Positions 1-9,634 of a stretch of 64,000 nt of DNA are shown here, piece after piece. The notes under the pieces were generated by a model that was not told the DNA's origin, ran no database searches, and was given only the letters and a program-made list of their open reading frames with translations. Each line of letters starts with the position of its first letter. Position 1 is the first letter of the stretch. The position numbers and the translations under genes are program-made. The stretch is from the NCBI GenBank assembly GCA_963715045.1, contig CAVQRC010000045.1, positions 62,001 through 126,000 on the forward strand, written 5' to 3'. The DNA is from CAVQRC01 sp963715045 (lineage in GTDB: Bacteria; Planctomycetota; Planctomycetia; Pirellulales; Lacipirellulaceae).

Positions 1-1
1 G

Positions 2-2044
2 CTTCGTACGGCTGCCGGCGCGGCGTTCACGATCGGCGAAGAGGGACACGAAAAGCTCGTCGTCGTTCACGAGGTAGAACGGCAGCGCGATCTCGACTAC
101 CGGCAGATTATCGAGAACATTCAACACGCGATCGCGATCGAGCATGAGTTGAGCGTGCATGCGATCGTGCTGCTCAGGGCGGGAAGTATTCCCAAGACGT
201 CCAGCGGCAAGATTCAGCGCTATGGATGCCGCGTGGGATATCTCGACGGCTCGTTGAAAGCGATCGCCCGCTGGTCGAGCGAGGAAGGATTCCGACTGGA
301 GACGGCGCTGCGGGGCCGCGGCGATCGTCATGCACACCACACCGCTGGCGGCACTTCGAGCAATGGCCAACAAGCGGATCTTTCCCAGCCCGAGTCCGAT
401 CGGGCCTCCGCCTCGGCACCCGCCGATTCGCTCACGGCCCAGATTATCTACGACGTCGTGCGGAGCATTGCCCGAGAACGGGCCAAGGACCTCACGCCAG
501 ACACCAACATCGTCGAACTGGGACTCGATTCGCTGGAGCGGATGGAAGTGGTTACGTCGCTCGAAGCCCGCTTCGGAGGACAGTTTCCGCTCGACGTGAT
601 GCAGCAAATGCAGACCTGTGGCGAGGTCATGGCCGCGGTCAAGGAGCATCTGGGTGATCCCACCGAACTCGAAATGGCCCGTCGCCAGGCGACCAGCCAG
701 CATCCTCACACGGGAACCACGCTTCTCGACGGACGTCCTGCCCCGTTACACGACAACGGCCGACCGGCTGCTCCGCAGATGCCGTTGCAGTTTAAGGTCG
801 CGCACTTCCCCGAGTACCAGCAGCTCAAGGAGACGATGGCCCGCGTCGCATCGTTTGGACTCGACAACCCGTACTTCAACGTCCATGAAGGCGTGACCAA
901 TGATCGCACCACGATCGACGGTCGCGAGTTCGTTAACTTCTGCAGTTACAACTATCTCGGAATGTCCGGCGATCCGACCGTCACCGAGGCCGCCCGGGAA
1001 GCGGCCCGGATCTACGGCACCAGCGTTTCGGCCAGCCGGCTCGTTTCGGGTGAAAAGCCGATCCATCGCGAACTCGAGCAGGCGATTGCCGAATTCATCG
1101 GCGTCGCGGACTCCGTCGTCTTCGTGGGCGGGCATTCGACGAATGAATCTGTCATCGGCCACCTCGTGGGGCCCGGAGACCTGATTCTGCACGATGGTCT
1201 CGCTCACAACAGCATCATTCAGGGTGCGTTGCTCTCGGGCGCACGGAGGAGATCGTTCCCCCACAACGACTTCGCGGAATGCGGGCAGTTTCTCGAGGCG
1301 CATCGCCACGAGTATCGCCGCGTGCTGCTCGTGATCGAGGGCGTCTACAGCATGGACGGCGACTACCCCGACCTCTGCAGATTTATCGATGTGAAGAAGC
1401 GACACAAAGCCATGTTGATGGTTGACGAAGCGCACTCCATGGGAACGATGGGGCTGCATGGCCGCGGCATCAGCGAACACTTCGAAATCGATCCCCGTGA
1501 CGTCGATGTCTGGATGGGCACGCTCAGCAAGTCATTCGGCAGTTGCGGCGGGTACATCGCGGGCGACAAGGATCTGGTGGAGTTCATCAAGTACACCGCG
1601 CCGGGATTCGTGTACAGCGTGGGACTTTCTCCTCCGAACGCGGCTGCCGCCCTCGCGTCGATCCGGCTCCTCGAAGGCGAGCCCGAACGTGTCGCTCAGC
1701 TGAATCACAACTCCCAGCTGTTCTTGAAGCTGGCCCGCCAGGCGGGACTCGACACGGGTCGCTGCATGGGCACCGCGGTGGTTCCTGTGATCGTCGGAAG
1801 TTCCCGAGGCGCGCTGGCGCTCTCGCATCGTCTCTACGAGCGGGGCATCAACGTCCAGCCGATTCTCTATCCGGCCGTGGAGGAACACGCCGCCCGGTTG
1901 CGGTTCTTTATCACGAGCACCCACACCGAAGAACAGATCCGCGAAACGGTCTCCGCGACGGCGGAAGAAATCGCCCGGATCAACGCGACTCCCCAGCCCG
2001 CCAAGAAGCTGCTTGCCGCCCACCAGGCTTCCCCCGCCAATTGA
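2..2044 (+). CDS. Acyl-AMP ligase / acyl carrier / alpha-oxoamine synthase fusion (5' truncated by window)
   Basis: The reading frame is open from base 2, so the gene starts before the window. Three parts are visible. The first is the C-terminal end of an adenylate-forming ligase of the fatty-acyl-AMP type (motif IPKTSSGKIQR, about nt 186-218). The second is a carrier domain with the phosphopantetheine serine in ELGLDSLE (about nt 515-540). The third, from about nt 780, is a fold-type I PLP enzyme of the alpha-oxoamine synthase family, with HDGLAHNS, VDEAHSMG and the PLP lysine in TLSKSFGS near nt 1530. By family knowledge the ligase loads an acyl group on the carrier, and the PLP domain condenses it with an amino acid to an aminoketone. 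The substrate is not deducible. This resembles sphingolipid- or tambjamine-like chemistry more than biotin synthesis, because ligase and carrier are fused. Confidence 0.88.
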   Translation, partial: LRTAAGAAFTIGEEGHEKLVVVHEVERQRDLDYRQIIENIQHAIAIEHELSVHAIVLLRAGSIPKTSSGKIQRYGCRVGYLDGSLKAIARWSSEEGFRLETALRGRGDRHAHHTAGGTSSNGQQADLSQPESDRASASAPADSLTAQIIYDVVRSIARERAKDLTPDTNIVELGLDSLERMEVVTSLEARFGGQFPLDVMQQMQTCGEVMAAVKEHLGDPTELEMARRQATSQHPHTGTTLLDGRPAPLHDNGRPAAPQMPLQFKVAHFPEYQQLKETMARVASFGLDNPYFNVHEGVTNDRTTIDGREFVNFCSYNYLGMSGDPTVTEAAREAARIYGTSVSASRLVSGEKPIHRELEQAIAEFIGVADSVVFVGGHSTNESVIGHLVGPGDLILHDGLAHNSIIQGALLSGARRRSFPHNDFAECGQFLEAHRHEYRRVLLVIEGVYSMDGDYPDLCRFIDVKKRHKAMLMVDEAHSMGTMGLHGRGISEHFEIDPRDVDVWMGTLSKSFGSCGGYIAGDKDLVEFIKYTAPGFVYSVGLSPPNAAAALASIRLLEGEPERVAQLNHNSQLFLKLARQAGLDTGRCMGTAVVPVIVGSSRGALALSHRLYERGINVQPILYPAVEEHAARLRFFITSTHTEEQIRETVSATAEEIARINATPQPAKKLLAAHQASPAN

Positions 2045-2390
2045 CAAGGCCGCGGGCGTGACGAGCAGATCTCGGAAATGATCCGCAAGTGCGTGTCCCA
2101 GAGGCACTGTGAACGAATCCCACGGCCGCGGAATTCGGTTGCTGAAGCAAGTTTGAGGATCGGCTCCAGAGTGCCGCGCGGTGCTGTGGTCTGGCGGACG
2201 CCTCGAGTCGCTGATGTCTTCCAACATGGGTGGCGACGCTGCTCGAGCCGCTGTCGCGGCCCTCCGCCCACGGTAAGGCAGGGCTGACCCTGTGGGAGTC
2301 GACGACGTATACTTGGCAAGGCCTTCGTGGGGTTCACGTCCACACCCACGGTGGCGTTTCGAGTCCGAGTCGGGGAATTGGCAGAGCACC
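2045..2390. other. Intergenic, no gene seen
   Basis: This stretch lies between the oxoamine synthase fusion and the WXG100 gene. Open frames here are short and have no recognisable composition. It probably carries the promoter of the type VII-like module, but I could not pick a convincing -35/-10 pair. Confidence 0.5.
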
Positions 2391-2663
2391 ATGTCACAAG
2401 CGATTGTCGATCCGAACGAACTCCGCCGCTTCGCGCAGAGTCTCCGCAAATTCAACATCGAGCTGGAAGATCGGATGTCGTCTCTGGCCGCGCAGCTCCA
2501 CGCCCTGGGAACGACGTGGCGCGATCAGGAGTACCAGAAGTTTTCTGAAGAAATCGAAGCCCACATGAAGGCGATCGGGCGATACATCGAAGCGACCAAT
2601 CAGCACACGCCTTATCTGATTCGCAAAGCCGAGCGAATTGAAGAATATCTCCAGCAGCGCTAA
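2391..2663 (+). CDS. WXG100-family small helical protein (putative type VII substrate)
   Basis: The product is 90 residues. It is a predicted helical hairpin with the turn motif WRDQEYQKF near its middle, which matches the W-x-[GD]-like turn of WXG100/ESAT-6 proteins in size and position. The open frame extends further upstream, but the ATG at 2391 gives the normal WXG100 length, and the upstream residues look non-coding. It is the first gene of a run with a helical protein (2684), a second WXG100-like protein (3485) and an FtsK/EssC-type ATPase (3760). By analogy with ESX systems it would be exported as a dimer by that ATPase. This is inference from family and context. Confidence 0.75.
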   Translation: MSQAIVDPNELRRFAQSLRKFNIELEDRMSSLAAQLHALGTTWRDQEYQKFSEEIEAHMKAIGRYIEATNQHTPYLIRKAERIEEYLQQR

Positions 2664-2683
2664 CCAAGCAGGCGTCCCTGACG

Positions 2684-3397
2684 ATGTCCGATTCTGCGAA
2701 CGTCCGTTCGGTGGAAGCGATCGAACGACTTCGCGTGACGGTTCTTGAATTCGCGGCGTCATGCCAGGACGGTTTGGACGAGATGGACCAGGTCATGCGG
2801 CGGGTGGTGGACTGGCTCGAACACGACCGACCGCGGTACTGGAAAGAAGCGATTCGCGAGCGGCAACGGCAGCTACACGAGGCCCGCCAGCAGCTTGCCC
2901 GCTGCCTGATGTTTTCGCTGCAGGATGAACGGCCCGCCTGCCGCGAAGAGCGCGGCGCGGTCCGCCAGGCCGAGGCCGCCGTATCCGAAGGCGAGAGCAA
3001 AGCCCAGCGGGTCCGGCACTATCGGCAGTTGATCCAGCAGGAGATGTTCGAATTCGAGGGCCGTCTTGGCCATTTCGCTGCGGTCCTGGCAAACGATGTT
3101 CCCCGGGCTGCCGCGACCCTGGCTCGGATCATTCAGGAGATTGAGCATTACCGCCAGACGCAGGCACCGGGCCGGATGACGTCACTGCGACCGCCGGCAG
3201 CCCGAGACGGCCACGGATCCAAGGTTGGCGGAGCCGGCAGGACCACGCCCGCGGGAATGGCGAGCGGTGATTCCAGCGAAGATCTCAATACGGCAACAGA
3301 CAACAGGGACACGGAGGGCACGCGTGACCGGGTACCACCGAGGGGCGGTGAACAGGACACGAACCTCGACCACGATGGCAGCTCCGACGACGGATGA
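2684..3397 (+). CDS. Helical protein with disordered acidic tail, type VII module
   Basis: The product is 237 residues and begins 20 bases after the preceding WXG100 gene. Residues 1-155 are almost entirely helical and rich in charged residues and Gln, with heptad-like stretches. From about residue 160 the chain becomes Gly/Asp/Arg rich and probably disordered. There is no signal peptide or membrane segment. I recognise no named family. Size and context suggest a substrate, chaperone or core helical-bundle partner of the secretion module (compare LXG/EspB-like helical proteins), but no motif proves this. Confidence 0.65.
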   Translation: MSDSANVRSVEAIERLRVTVLEFAASCQDGLDEMDQVMRRVVDWLEHDRPRYWKEAIRERQRQLHEARQQLARCLMFSLQDERPACREERGAVRQAEAAVSEGESKAQRVRHYRQLIQQEMFEFEGRLGHFAAVLANDVPRAAATLARIIQEIEHYRQTQAPGRMTSLRPPAARDGHGSKVGGAGRTTPAGMASGDSSEDLNTATDNRDTEGTRDRVPPRGGEQDTNLDHDGSSDDG

Positions 3398-3484
3398 GGC
3401 GCAGAACGGGTCGGGCGATGCCATCGCGGTCGGCGGAGACGTGCTGGGGCCAGATGCCGTATAGATTCAAGCGAGATTCATTCG

Positions 3485-3715
3485 ATGCCGCGATTTGACC
3501 TGTCATCGGGAGCCGCCAAAATCCGTTACGCGATGGAAAAACTGCAGCTCGTGTGGGCCGACACGGCGGACGAATGGGACGACCAGGTCAGTCGGCGATT
3601 CGCCGAGAACCACCTCGATCCGATCGCACCGTCTCTGAAGAATGCGCTGGACGCGGTGTCGCGAATGGAACGATTGATCGAACAGGCCGAGCGGGAGTGC
3701 GGGTCGCGGGAGTAG
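3485..3715 (+). CDS. Second WXG100-like small helical protein
   Basis: The product is 76 residues. It is predicted to be two helices separated by a turn around ADEWDDQVSRRF, where the tryptophan sits about one third into the chain as in WXG100 proteins. The glycine of the classical motif is replaced by Asp. A pair of unlike WXG100 proteins in front of one FtsK-type ATPase is the usual ESX arrangement, in which they form a heterodimer. The gene lies 45 bases before the ATPase start. It is short, so identification rests on the tryptophan position and context. Confidence 0.6.
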   Translation: MPRFDLSSGAAKIRYAMEKLQLVWADTADEWDDQVSRRFAENHLDPIAPSLKNALDAVSRMERLIEQAERECGSRE

Positions 3716-3759
3716 TCAGCGGAGGCTGAAGCAGAGGGACTCGAGTTCGAGGTATTCGT

Positions 3760-6700
3760 GTGGACGATCATCCGCTTTCCCCGCGTTACGAGTTGGAGCT
3801 GCTGAGTGAATTGCAGCGGGCGGCCAATGACCGCGCGGCTGCAGAGACGCTCGCTCCACACGGAGTACGGACAGACAACCAAGGCTGCCGAGAAGCAGCT
3901 TCGCCGCGAGTTGAGTCGCATCTCGGCGGAGCATCAGCAGGTCGCCGACACGTTCCATTCCGAAACGACGGCGAGTCGCGACGCTCTTGTGGAGAGCCAT
4001 GAGCAACAGCGAAACGCAACCGAGCAAGAGTACGCCGCGCGGCTGCGGACGATCGAAAAGGAATACAAAGACGCGATCGGTTCCGCGCTGGAAACGTATC
4101 GCGAAGCCCGCTGGGAAGCGTTGACCCTGTTTGACGCTCAGAAGGACCAGCCTCAGAAGTTTCTCGAAGAAGCCACGGGTCGGCTTCGCAATCTGGTGGG
4201 CCAGCTCGAAGGGATGCACCAGGACGTGCACCAGATTCTCAGGGAGCGGCATACGGGGCTGCGGAAAGGCGTCGACCTGGAGCCTGCGAAGCAGGAAGAA
4301 CAGGCCAACTGGAAGCATACCTTCGCCGAGGCCGAGTCGATCGCGGCAGAACGCGTCCTGGCTGCCCGCGACGCGGCAACGCGGCTGTATCAACTCAAGT
4401 TGCCGCGCGTCTATCAGGCAGGCGGAATCGCCACCGTTCTGGTGGTGGCTGCGGCGATCGCCGTGCCGTTGGCCGGGGCCGTCATGAATTGGTCAGGCTT
4501 CGCATGGCTCCCCATCGGTCTCGGCGGGGGGATGGTTCTGGCGGCGGGCCTGCTGGGGGGGCTTTGGCCACAGGTCAAACGCTCCACCATGCGGACGCTG
4601 CAGGACTACTTGCAACGGCGGAGTGTGGCCCTGGCAGCCATCAAGTCGACGCAGGCGGTCGCGCGTCGTGAAGCCGAGGAGTTGGCCCAGGCGACCGCCG
4701 ATCGTCGCGACGAAGCGCTCGCCACCGCGGATCGCGAGCAACGGGAAGCAGCGATCGGCGTGCAGCAACGCCGCGATGACGCCGCAGCCGCCGTGAATGA
4801 AACGTATCCCGCCCGACTCAAGGAACTCGCGGCTTCCCAGCTGGCTGCACTGAGCCTTCACGATCAGCAGGTGGAGACCAGGCGACAAGCCATGGAAGAA
4901 GCCCGGCAGGCTGCCCAACGCCAGGCCGAAGCCCGGTTCGAGGCCAAGACCGAACAGGCAGATGCCGCGCGGGATCAACACTATCAGCAGATGCACGACG
5001 CCTGGTACTCCACCCTGGATCGATTCGCCGCCGCGGTCAGCCACCTCAATGGGCAAGTCGCGAATCGTTTTGGCGAATGGTCCGAGTTGGCCGACGCGTA
5101 CCGCCCTCCCTCCGCGAGCCCCTCCGCGATTCCCCTGGGCAGTGTCTCGCTCGATCTGGCGTGCGTCCGCAACGCACTTTCGCAGGATCCACAACTGGTT
5201 CCCTCGAAAACCAGTTTCGAGCTGCCGGCGGTCTTCAACCTGATGGAGCACGCGTGCGTGCTCCTGCTGGCAGATGGAGCAGGGAAACAGGCTGCGGTAC
5301 CGGTACTGCACGCGATCATGGTCCGCTTTCTCACGGCCGTGCCGCCTGCCAAGACCCGCTTCACCTTGATCGATCCTGCCGGACTGGGGGACAACTTCGC
5401 GGCGTTCTCGCGACTGGTGGATTACGACGAGCAACTGCTCGGCGGGGGGCGGATCTGGACCGAACCGCAGGACATTGAACAGCGGCTGCTGGACTTGACG
5501 GTGCACATGGAGACGGTTCTCCAGAAGTACCTGCGTAGCGACTACGAGACGATCCATGATTACAACGACGAAGCGGGCGAAGTCGCCGAGCCGTATCGGG
5601 TCGTGGTGATGGCGAACTTCCCGACCGGCTTTACCGAGGCCAGCATCCGCCGACTGCTCAATATTGCGGCGACCGGGTCGCGGTGCGGCGTCTACGTGCT
5701 GATGAGCATCGATCGCGGCCAGCGTCTGCCGGGCGTCGTCAAGCTCGACGATTTGTTCGAGACATCGGTCCAACTGGATTGGCACCGCGATCACTTCGTG
5801 TGGCAGTACGGGGCGTTCGCGAAACTACCGTTGCGGCTGGAGGTGCCTCCTTCTTCCGAGACTTTACGGAAGCTGCTGTCGGTCGTCGGCGAGGCAGCCG
5901 CGGCGGCGGGGCGCGTCGAAGTGCCGTTCGAAGTGGTTGTGCCACAGACGCTCGGCGGAGGGAACTGCGATCGCGAGGTCGTGATCCCGGTCGGCCGGGC
6001 CGGCGCGGCAGTTGCAGGCGGTGCAGCTGGGTCGCGGGACGAGCCAGCATGTGCTCGTGGCGGGCAAGACGGGTTCGGGCAAATCGACGTTTTTGCACGC
6101 GTTGATTACCAGTGCGGCCGCCCATTACGCCCCCGATCAACTCGAGTTCTACCTGATCGATTTCAAGAAAGGGGTCGAATTCAAAGCGTACGCCGGGGGG
6201 CGGCTGCCTCACGCGCGCGTGATTGCGATCGAAAGCGAGCGGGAGTTTGGACTCAGCGTGCTCGAGCGGCTGGGGGAAGAATTGAAATCGCGGGGAGATT
6301 GGTTCCGCGAATTGGGTGTCCAGGATCTGGCTGCCTGCCGGGCGGCTGCCCCGGACCGGCGGGTACCGCGAATCCTGCTGATCGTGGATGAGTTTCAGGA
6401 GCTGTTCGTGGAAGACGATCGGCTCGCACAGGACGCGTCCCTGCTGTTGGACCGGCTCGTTCGTCAAGGGCGGGCGTTCGGGATCCACGTGTTGCTTGGT
6501 TCGCAGACGCTCGGCGGTGCGTACTCCCTGCCACGCACGACGCTGGGACAAATGGCGGTGCGGGTCGCGCTGCAGTGCAGCGAATCGGATGCCCACTTGA
6601 TTCTCAGCGAAGACAACACGGCCGCCCGACTGCTGTCGCGACCGGGCGAAGCGATCTACAACGACCAGAATGGCCTGGTTTCCGGCAACCAGCCGTTTCA

Positions 6701-7665
6701 GGTCGTGTGGCTGCCGGATGCGGTGCGAGACGCCTGGCTGGAAAAGATTCGTGATGCGTACGCTGACGACCAGAGGACTTCCGAAGAGGCGATCGTCTTC
6801 GAGGGTAACCAACCGGCGGAGCTCACCGCGAACCGGTCCCTGACCGCCCTGCTCGAGCGCGAACCGCCGGCTCCCAAGCTGGCCCCCCGCATCTGGCTCG
6901 GCGCTGCAGTCTCGATCAAAGAGCCCACGTCGCTCGTGTTGCGGCGGCAGAGCGGCGGCAACCTGCTCGTCGTGGGCCACCGCGAGGACGACGCGGTAGG
7001 AATGCTCGCTGCGGCGCTGGTCGCGCTGTCGGCCCAGAGCGGCTCTCGCGACGCGGATTCCGAGGCCCGCTGCGATGTGCTGGACGGTGCCCCAGCCGAC
7101 TCGTTCGCGGCCGGATACTGGCCGCAACTGGCGTCGCACCTGTCGATCGTGCTCGAAGTTGTCGGTCCCGCCGCTGGGGGCTCGACGATCGCCCGGTACG
7201 CCCAGGAGGTTACGCGACGGGTCGAACAGGGGATCGACGACGCGGCCGGGTGGTACCTCGTGGTTTACAATCTGGGACGATTTCGCGAACTGCGGAGAAG
7301 TGAGGACGACTTCAGCTTCTCGGTCGACCGCGACAAGCCACCTAAGCCGGACCGGCTGCTCGCCACGATACTCCGTGAAGGACCCGCGGTCGGTGTGCAT
7401 GTCCTTGTGTGGTCGGAATCGGTCAACAACGTGAATCGGGCCTTCGACCGGCAGGCCCTCCGCGAGTTCGAGTACCGGGTGGTGATGCCGCTTTCGGCGG
7501 CCGATTCGACGACGCTCATCGATACGCCGGCGGCTGCCCGACTTGGTCCGCATCGAGCGTTGTTCTACTCCGGCGACGAAGGCACTTTGGAGAAGTTTCG
7601 CCCCTACGCTCCGCCCCAGGCCGATACTCTCGGAAACTCTTGGGCGTCGTGTCCCGTCGCCTTAG
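3760..7665 (+). CDS. Coiled-coil, membrane-anchored FtsK/EssC-type tri-ATPase (frame broken by single-base shifts)
   Basis: Reconstructed product is about 1,300 residues from a GTG at 3760. Order: a long charged coiled coil, two adjacent membrane segments (about nt 4420-4580), a second coiled coil, then three P-loop-type domains. Domain 1 (about nt 5120-5900) has a decayed Walker A (ADGAGKQ). Domain 2 has intact Walker A GKTGSGKST (near nt 6070) and Walker B ILLIVDEF (near nt 6380). Domain 3 has GHREDDAVG in place of a P-loop (near nt 6975). The frame shifts at about 3856 (CC), 6000 (CC) and probably 7613 (CCCC). Removing one C at each restores one continuous protein ending at TAG 7663-7665. 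Without the last correction the frame runs to 8438 through the next gene, which is implausible. Family role: motor of type VII-like secretion. The coiled-coil N-terminus differs from the FHA domains of EssC. Confidence 0.8.
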
Positions 7666-7674
7666 GGGAACGAC

Positions 7675-9063
7675 ATGATCCATCCGGACCTGTTCATGCC
7701 ACGCTGCCTCATCCGATCGACGGTTTTCTATTGTGCGGTCGCCTTGGCTGGCACCTGCACGTGGTCGCCGCGATCGAGGGCGGACGACAACGCCGACAGG
7801 CAACCTGCGGCGAGGGAGAACTGGCCCCAGTGGAGGGGACCGCTGGGGACTGGCGAAGCACCCGACGCCACGCCCCCCAGCCAGTGGAGCGAGGAGGAGA
7901 ACAAGAACATCCGCTACAAGATCGAGATTCCCGGGTTGGGGCACTCGACTCCGATCGTCTGGGGAGACCGCATTTTTCTGACCACCGCGATCCCCTTCGG
8001 AGAGGAATTGCCGCCGCGTTACAGCGGTGCCCCCGGCGCTCACGACAACGTGCCTGTGGTGCAGCGGCACCGGTTCCTCGTCCTCGGCATCGATCGTGCC
8101 GATGGACAACAGGTATTCGCCAAGGCGGTCCGGGAGGATCTGCCGCACGAAGGCGGGCATTACACGGGGAGTCTGGCGTCGGCCTCTCCGGTCACCGACG
8201 GCGAGGTCCTGATCGCCTCGTTCGGTTCGTTCGGCCTGTACGCGGTGGACCTGGACGGAAAGCTACTGTGGAGCCGCGACTTCGGCCGGTTGAATTCCAA
8301 GCACGGCCACGGCGAAGGCAGTTCGCCGGCGTTGTGGGGGGATACGGTGATCGTGAATTGGGACCACGAGGCACAGTCATTCGTCGCGGCCCTCGACAAG
8401 AGAACGGGAGCGACTCGGTGGAAAGTGGAACGCGATGAGGTGACTTCGTGGTCTTCGCCGTTGATTCTCGAACACGCTGGTCGGCCGCAGGTGATTGTGA
8501 GCGGGACGAAACGGGTGCGGAGCTATGACCTGGCGACGGGCGAGGTGATCTGGGAATGCAGCGGCCTGTCGCACAACATCGTCGCGACGCCTGTGGCGGC
8601 CGATGGAATGGTGTTTGCCGCCAGCAGTTACGACAAGCAGGCGATGCTCGCGATTCGGCTCGAAGGTGCCGCGGGCGACATCTCGGACTCGGAGCACGTG
8701 GTGTGGTCGCGGATTCGTGGCACGCCCTATGTTCCCTCACCACTGCTGGTCAACGGGTCGCTCTACTTCCTCCGCCACTACCAGGCGATCCTGACCCGAG
8801 TGGATGCAGCGACCGGCGAACCGCTACCCGGGCCGTTCCGACTCACGGGGCTGAGGAACATCTACGCGTCGCCGGTCGCGGCCGCGGGAAATGTTTACAT
8901 CACCGATCGCAACGGAACCACGATGGTGATCCGCGACGCCAACCCACCCGAGCTGATTGCCGTCAATCAGCTCGATGACACTTTCAGCGCGTCGGCCGCG
9001 ATCGTGGGCAAGGAACTCTACTTCCGCGGTGAGAAGCACCTGTACGCAATCGCGGAGGACTAG
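7675..9063 (+). CDS. Secreted PQQ-like beta-propeller repeat protein
   Basis: The product is 462 residues. An N-terminal signal peptide of about 30 residues is followed by NWPQWRGP, the usual first strand of this planctomycete family. Repeated propeller blades follow, of the type LxxxDLATGEVIWE and LYAVDLDGKLLW. No catalytic dehydrogenase residues are evident, so a binding or scaffold role is as likely as an enzyme. The ATG at 7675 is preceded by AGGGGA at good spacing. The stop codon TAG at 9061 runs directly into a G-rich dispersed repeat. It is probably exported to the periplasm, and its relation to the upstream secretion module is unclear. Confidence 0.8.
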   Translation: MIHPDLFMPRCLIRSTVFYCAVALAGTCTWSPRSRADDNADRQPAARENWPQWRGPLGTGEAPDATPPSQWSEEENKNIRYKIEIPGLGHSTPIVWGDRIFLTTAIPFGEELPPRYSGAPGAHDNVPVVQRHRFLVLGIDRADGQQVFAKAVREDLPHEGGHYTGSLASASPVTDGEVLIASFGSFGLYAVDLDGKLLWSRDFGRLNSKHGHGEGSSPALWGDTVIVNWDHEAQSFVAALDKRTGATRWKVERDEVTSWSSPLILEHAGRPQVIVSGTKRVRSYDLATGEVIWECSGLSHNIVATPVAADGMVFAASSYDKQAMLAIRLEGAAGDISDSEHVVWSRIRGTPYVPSPLLVNGSLYFLRHYQAILTRVDAATGEPLPGPFRLTGLRNIYASPVAAAGNVYITDRNGTTMVIRDANPPELIAVNQLDDTFSASAAIVGKELYFRGEKHLYAIAED

Positions 9064-9064
9064 C

Positions 9065-9190
9065 TAGGGGTCAGGGGTCAGGGATCGGGGGTCAGGGATT
9101 TGGGATCATACGCTTCGTAGCGCGTGAGGGTGGCTGATTCGCCGTGACGAATCCCCAACGCGAACTGACGTCCGACCCCTGATCCCTGAA
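9065..9190. repeat. G-rich GGGGTCAGGGAT repeat, with inverted copy
   Basis: At 9065-9105 three near-tandem copies of a GGGGTCAGGGAT-type unit follow the stop codon of the preceding gene. An inverted partner (CCCCTGATCCCTGA) lies at 9175-9189, directly before tRNA-Sec. Related direct copies lie at 14802-14840 and 34583-34622, also at gene 3' ends. The inverted pair could form a large hairpin acting as a terminator. Confidence 0.75.
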
Positions 9191-9191
9191 A

Positions 9192-9291
9192 TGGCGGAAG
9201 TGCGTCGGAATCGAACCGACCGGCCGCGCGGTTAACGCGCGGCCCAACGGTTTTGAAGACCGCGCCGGGCACCAGCCCTGGAAGCACCTCC
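9192..9291 (-). tRNA. selC: tRNA-Sec (anticodon UCA)
   Basis: Read on the minus strand, an 8-bp acceptor stem (GGAGGTGC with GCACTTCC, one G-U pair) is followed by G and an encoded CCA. The anticodon loop is CTTCAAA, giving anticodon UCA. The variable arm is long, with a 9-bp stem (GGCCGCGCG paired with CGCGCGGCC). The T arm is GTCGG-TTCGATT-CCGAC. The 8-bp acceptor, long variable arm and UCA anticodon are diagnostic of selenocysteine tRNA. The D stem appears to carry one bulged A. No selA or selB is in the window. Confidence 0.95.
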
Positions 9292-9406
9292 CCTTGTACG
9301 AAGCGTTGCCAAAGCCGCCGCCACGCTTGTGAAATCCCCGCTCGTCGTGGCCGAGTCGTCGTGGCCGAAGTCGAGGTGGCCCAAGTTGCGGCCAGGAGTC
9401 GGTCGC

Positions 9407-9634
9407 TCATGCCCAGTCCAGGCCGGTTTCACGCTTGACGCGGTCGACAAATTCGCCGAGCAGGCCGCCGATCACGTCCCATCCCTCGGCCCGACGGACT
9501 TCGATATCTCCCTGCTGATTCACCCGCACGATGGTCGAATCCTTGATCCCGGTGGCTTCCAAATCGCCCATGTGAAGTTCATCGTCTTCGACGATTTTCG
9601 ACAGAGTTGAACCGGTCATCTCGATGAAGGCCAT
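9407..9634 (-). CDS. Small conserved-looking protein of unknown function
   Basis: The product is 75 residues, acidic, with the pattern TGSTLSKIV, then STIVRVNQQGDIEVRR and a C-terminal amphipathic helix. I do not recognise the family. The ATG at 9634 is preceded by GAGG at ideal spacing, so I prefer it over the start 27 bases upstream. It lacks a signal peptide and membrane segments. The beta-rich middle and lone position beside tRNA-Sec give no functional clue. Confidence 0.65.
   Translation of the reverse strand: MAFIEMTGSTLSKIVEDDELHMGDLEATGIKDSTIVRVNQQGDIEVRRAEGWDVIGGLLGEFVDRVKRETGLDWA

Noticed and set aside
6012..8438. FtsK-type ATPase continuing to 8438 through the next gene
   Set aside because: The last 260 residues are an out-of-frame reading of the PQQ-propeller gene, which has its own ribosome site, signal peptide and blades. 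A third one-base shift near 7613 gives a stop at 7665.
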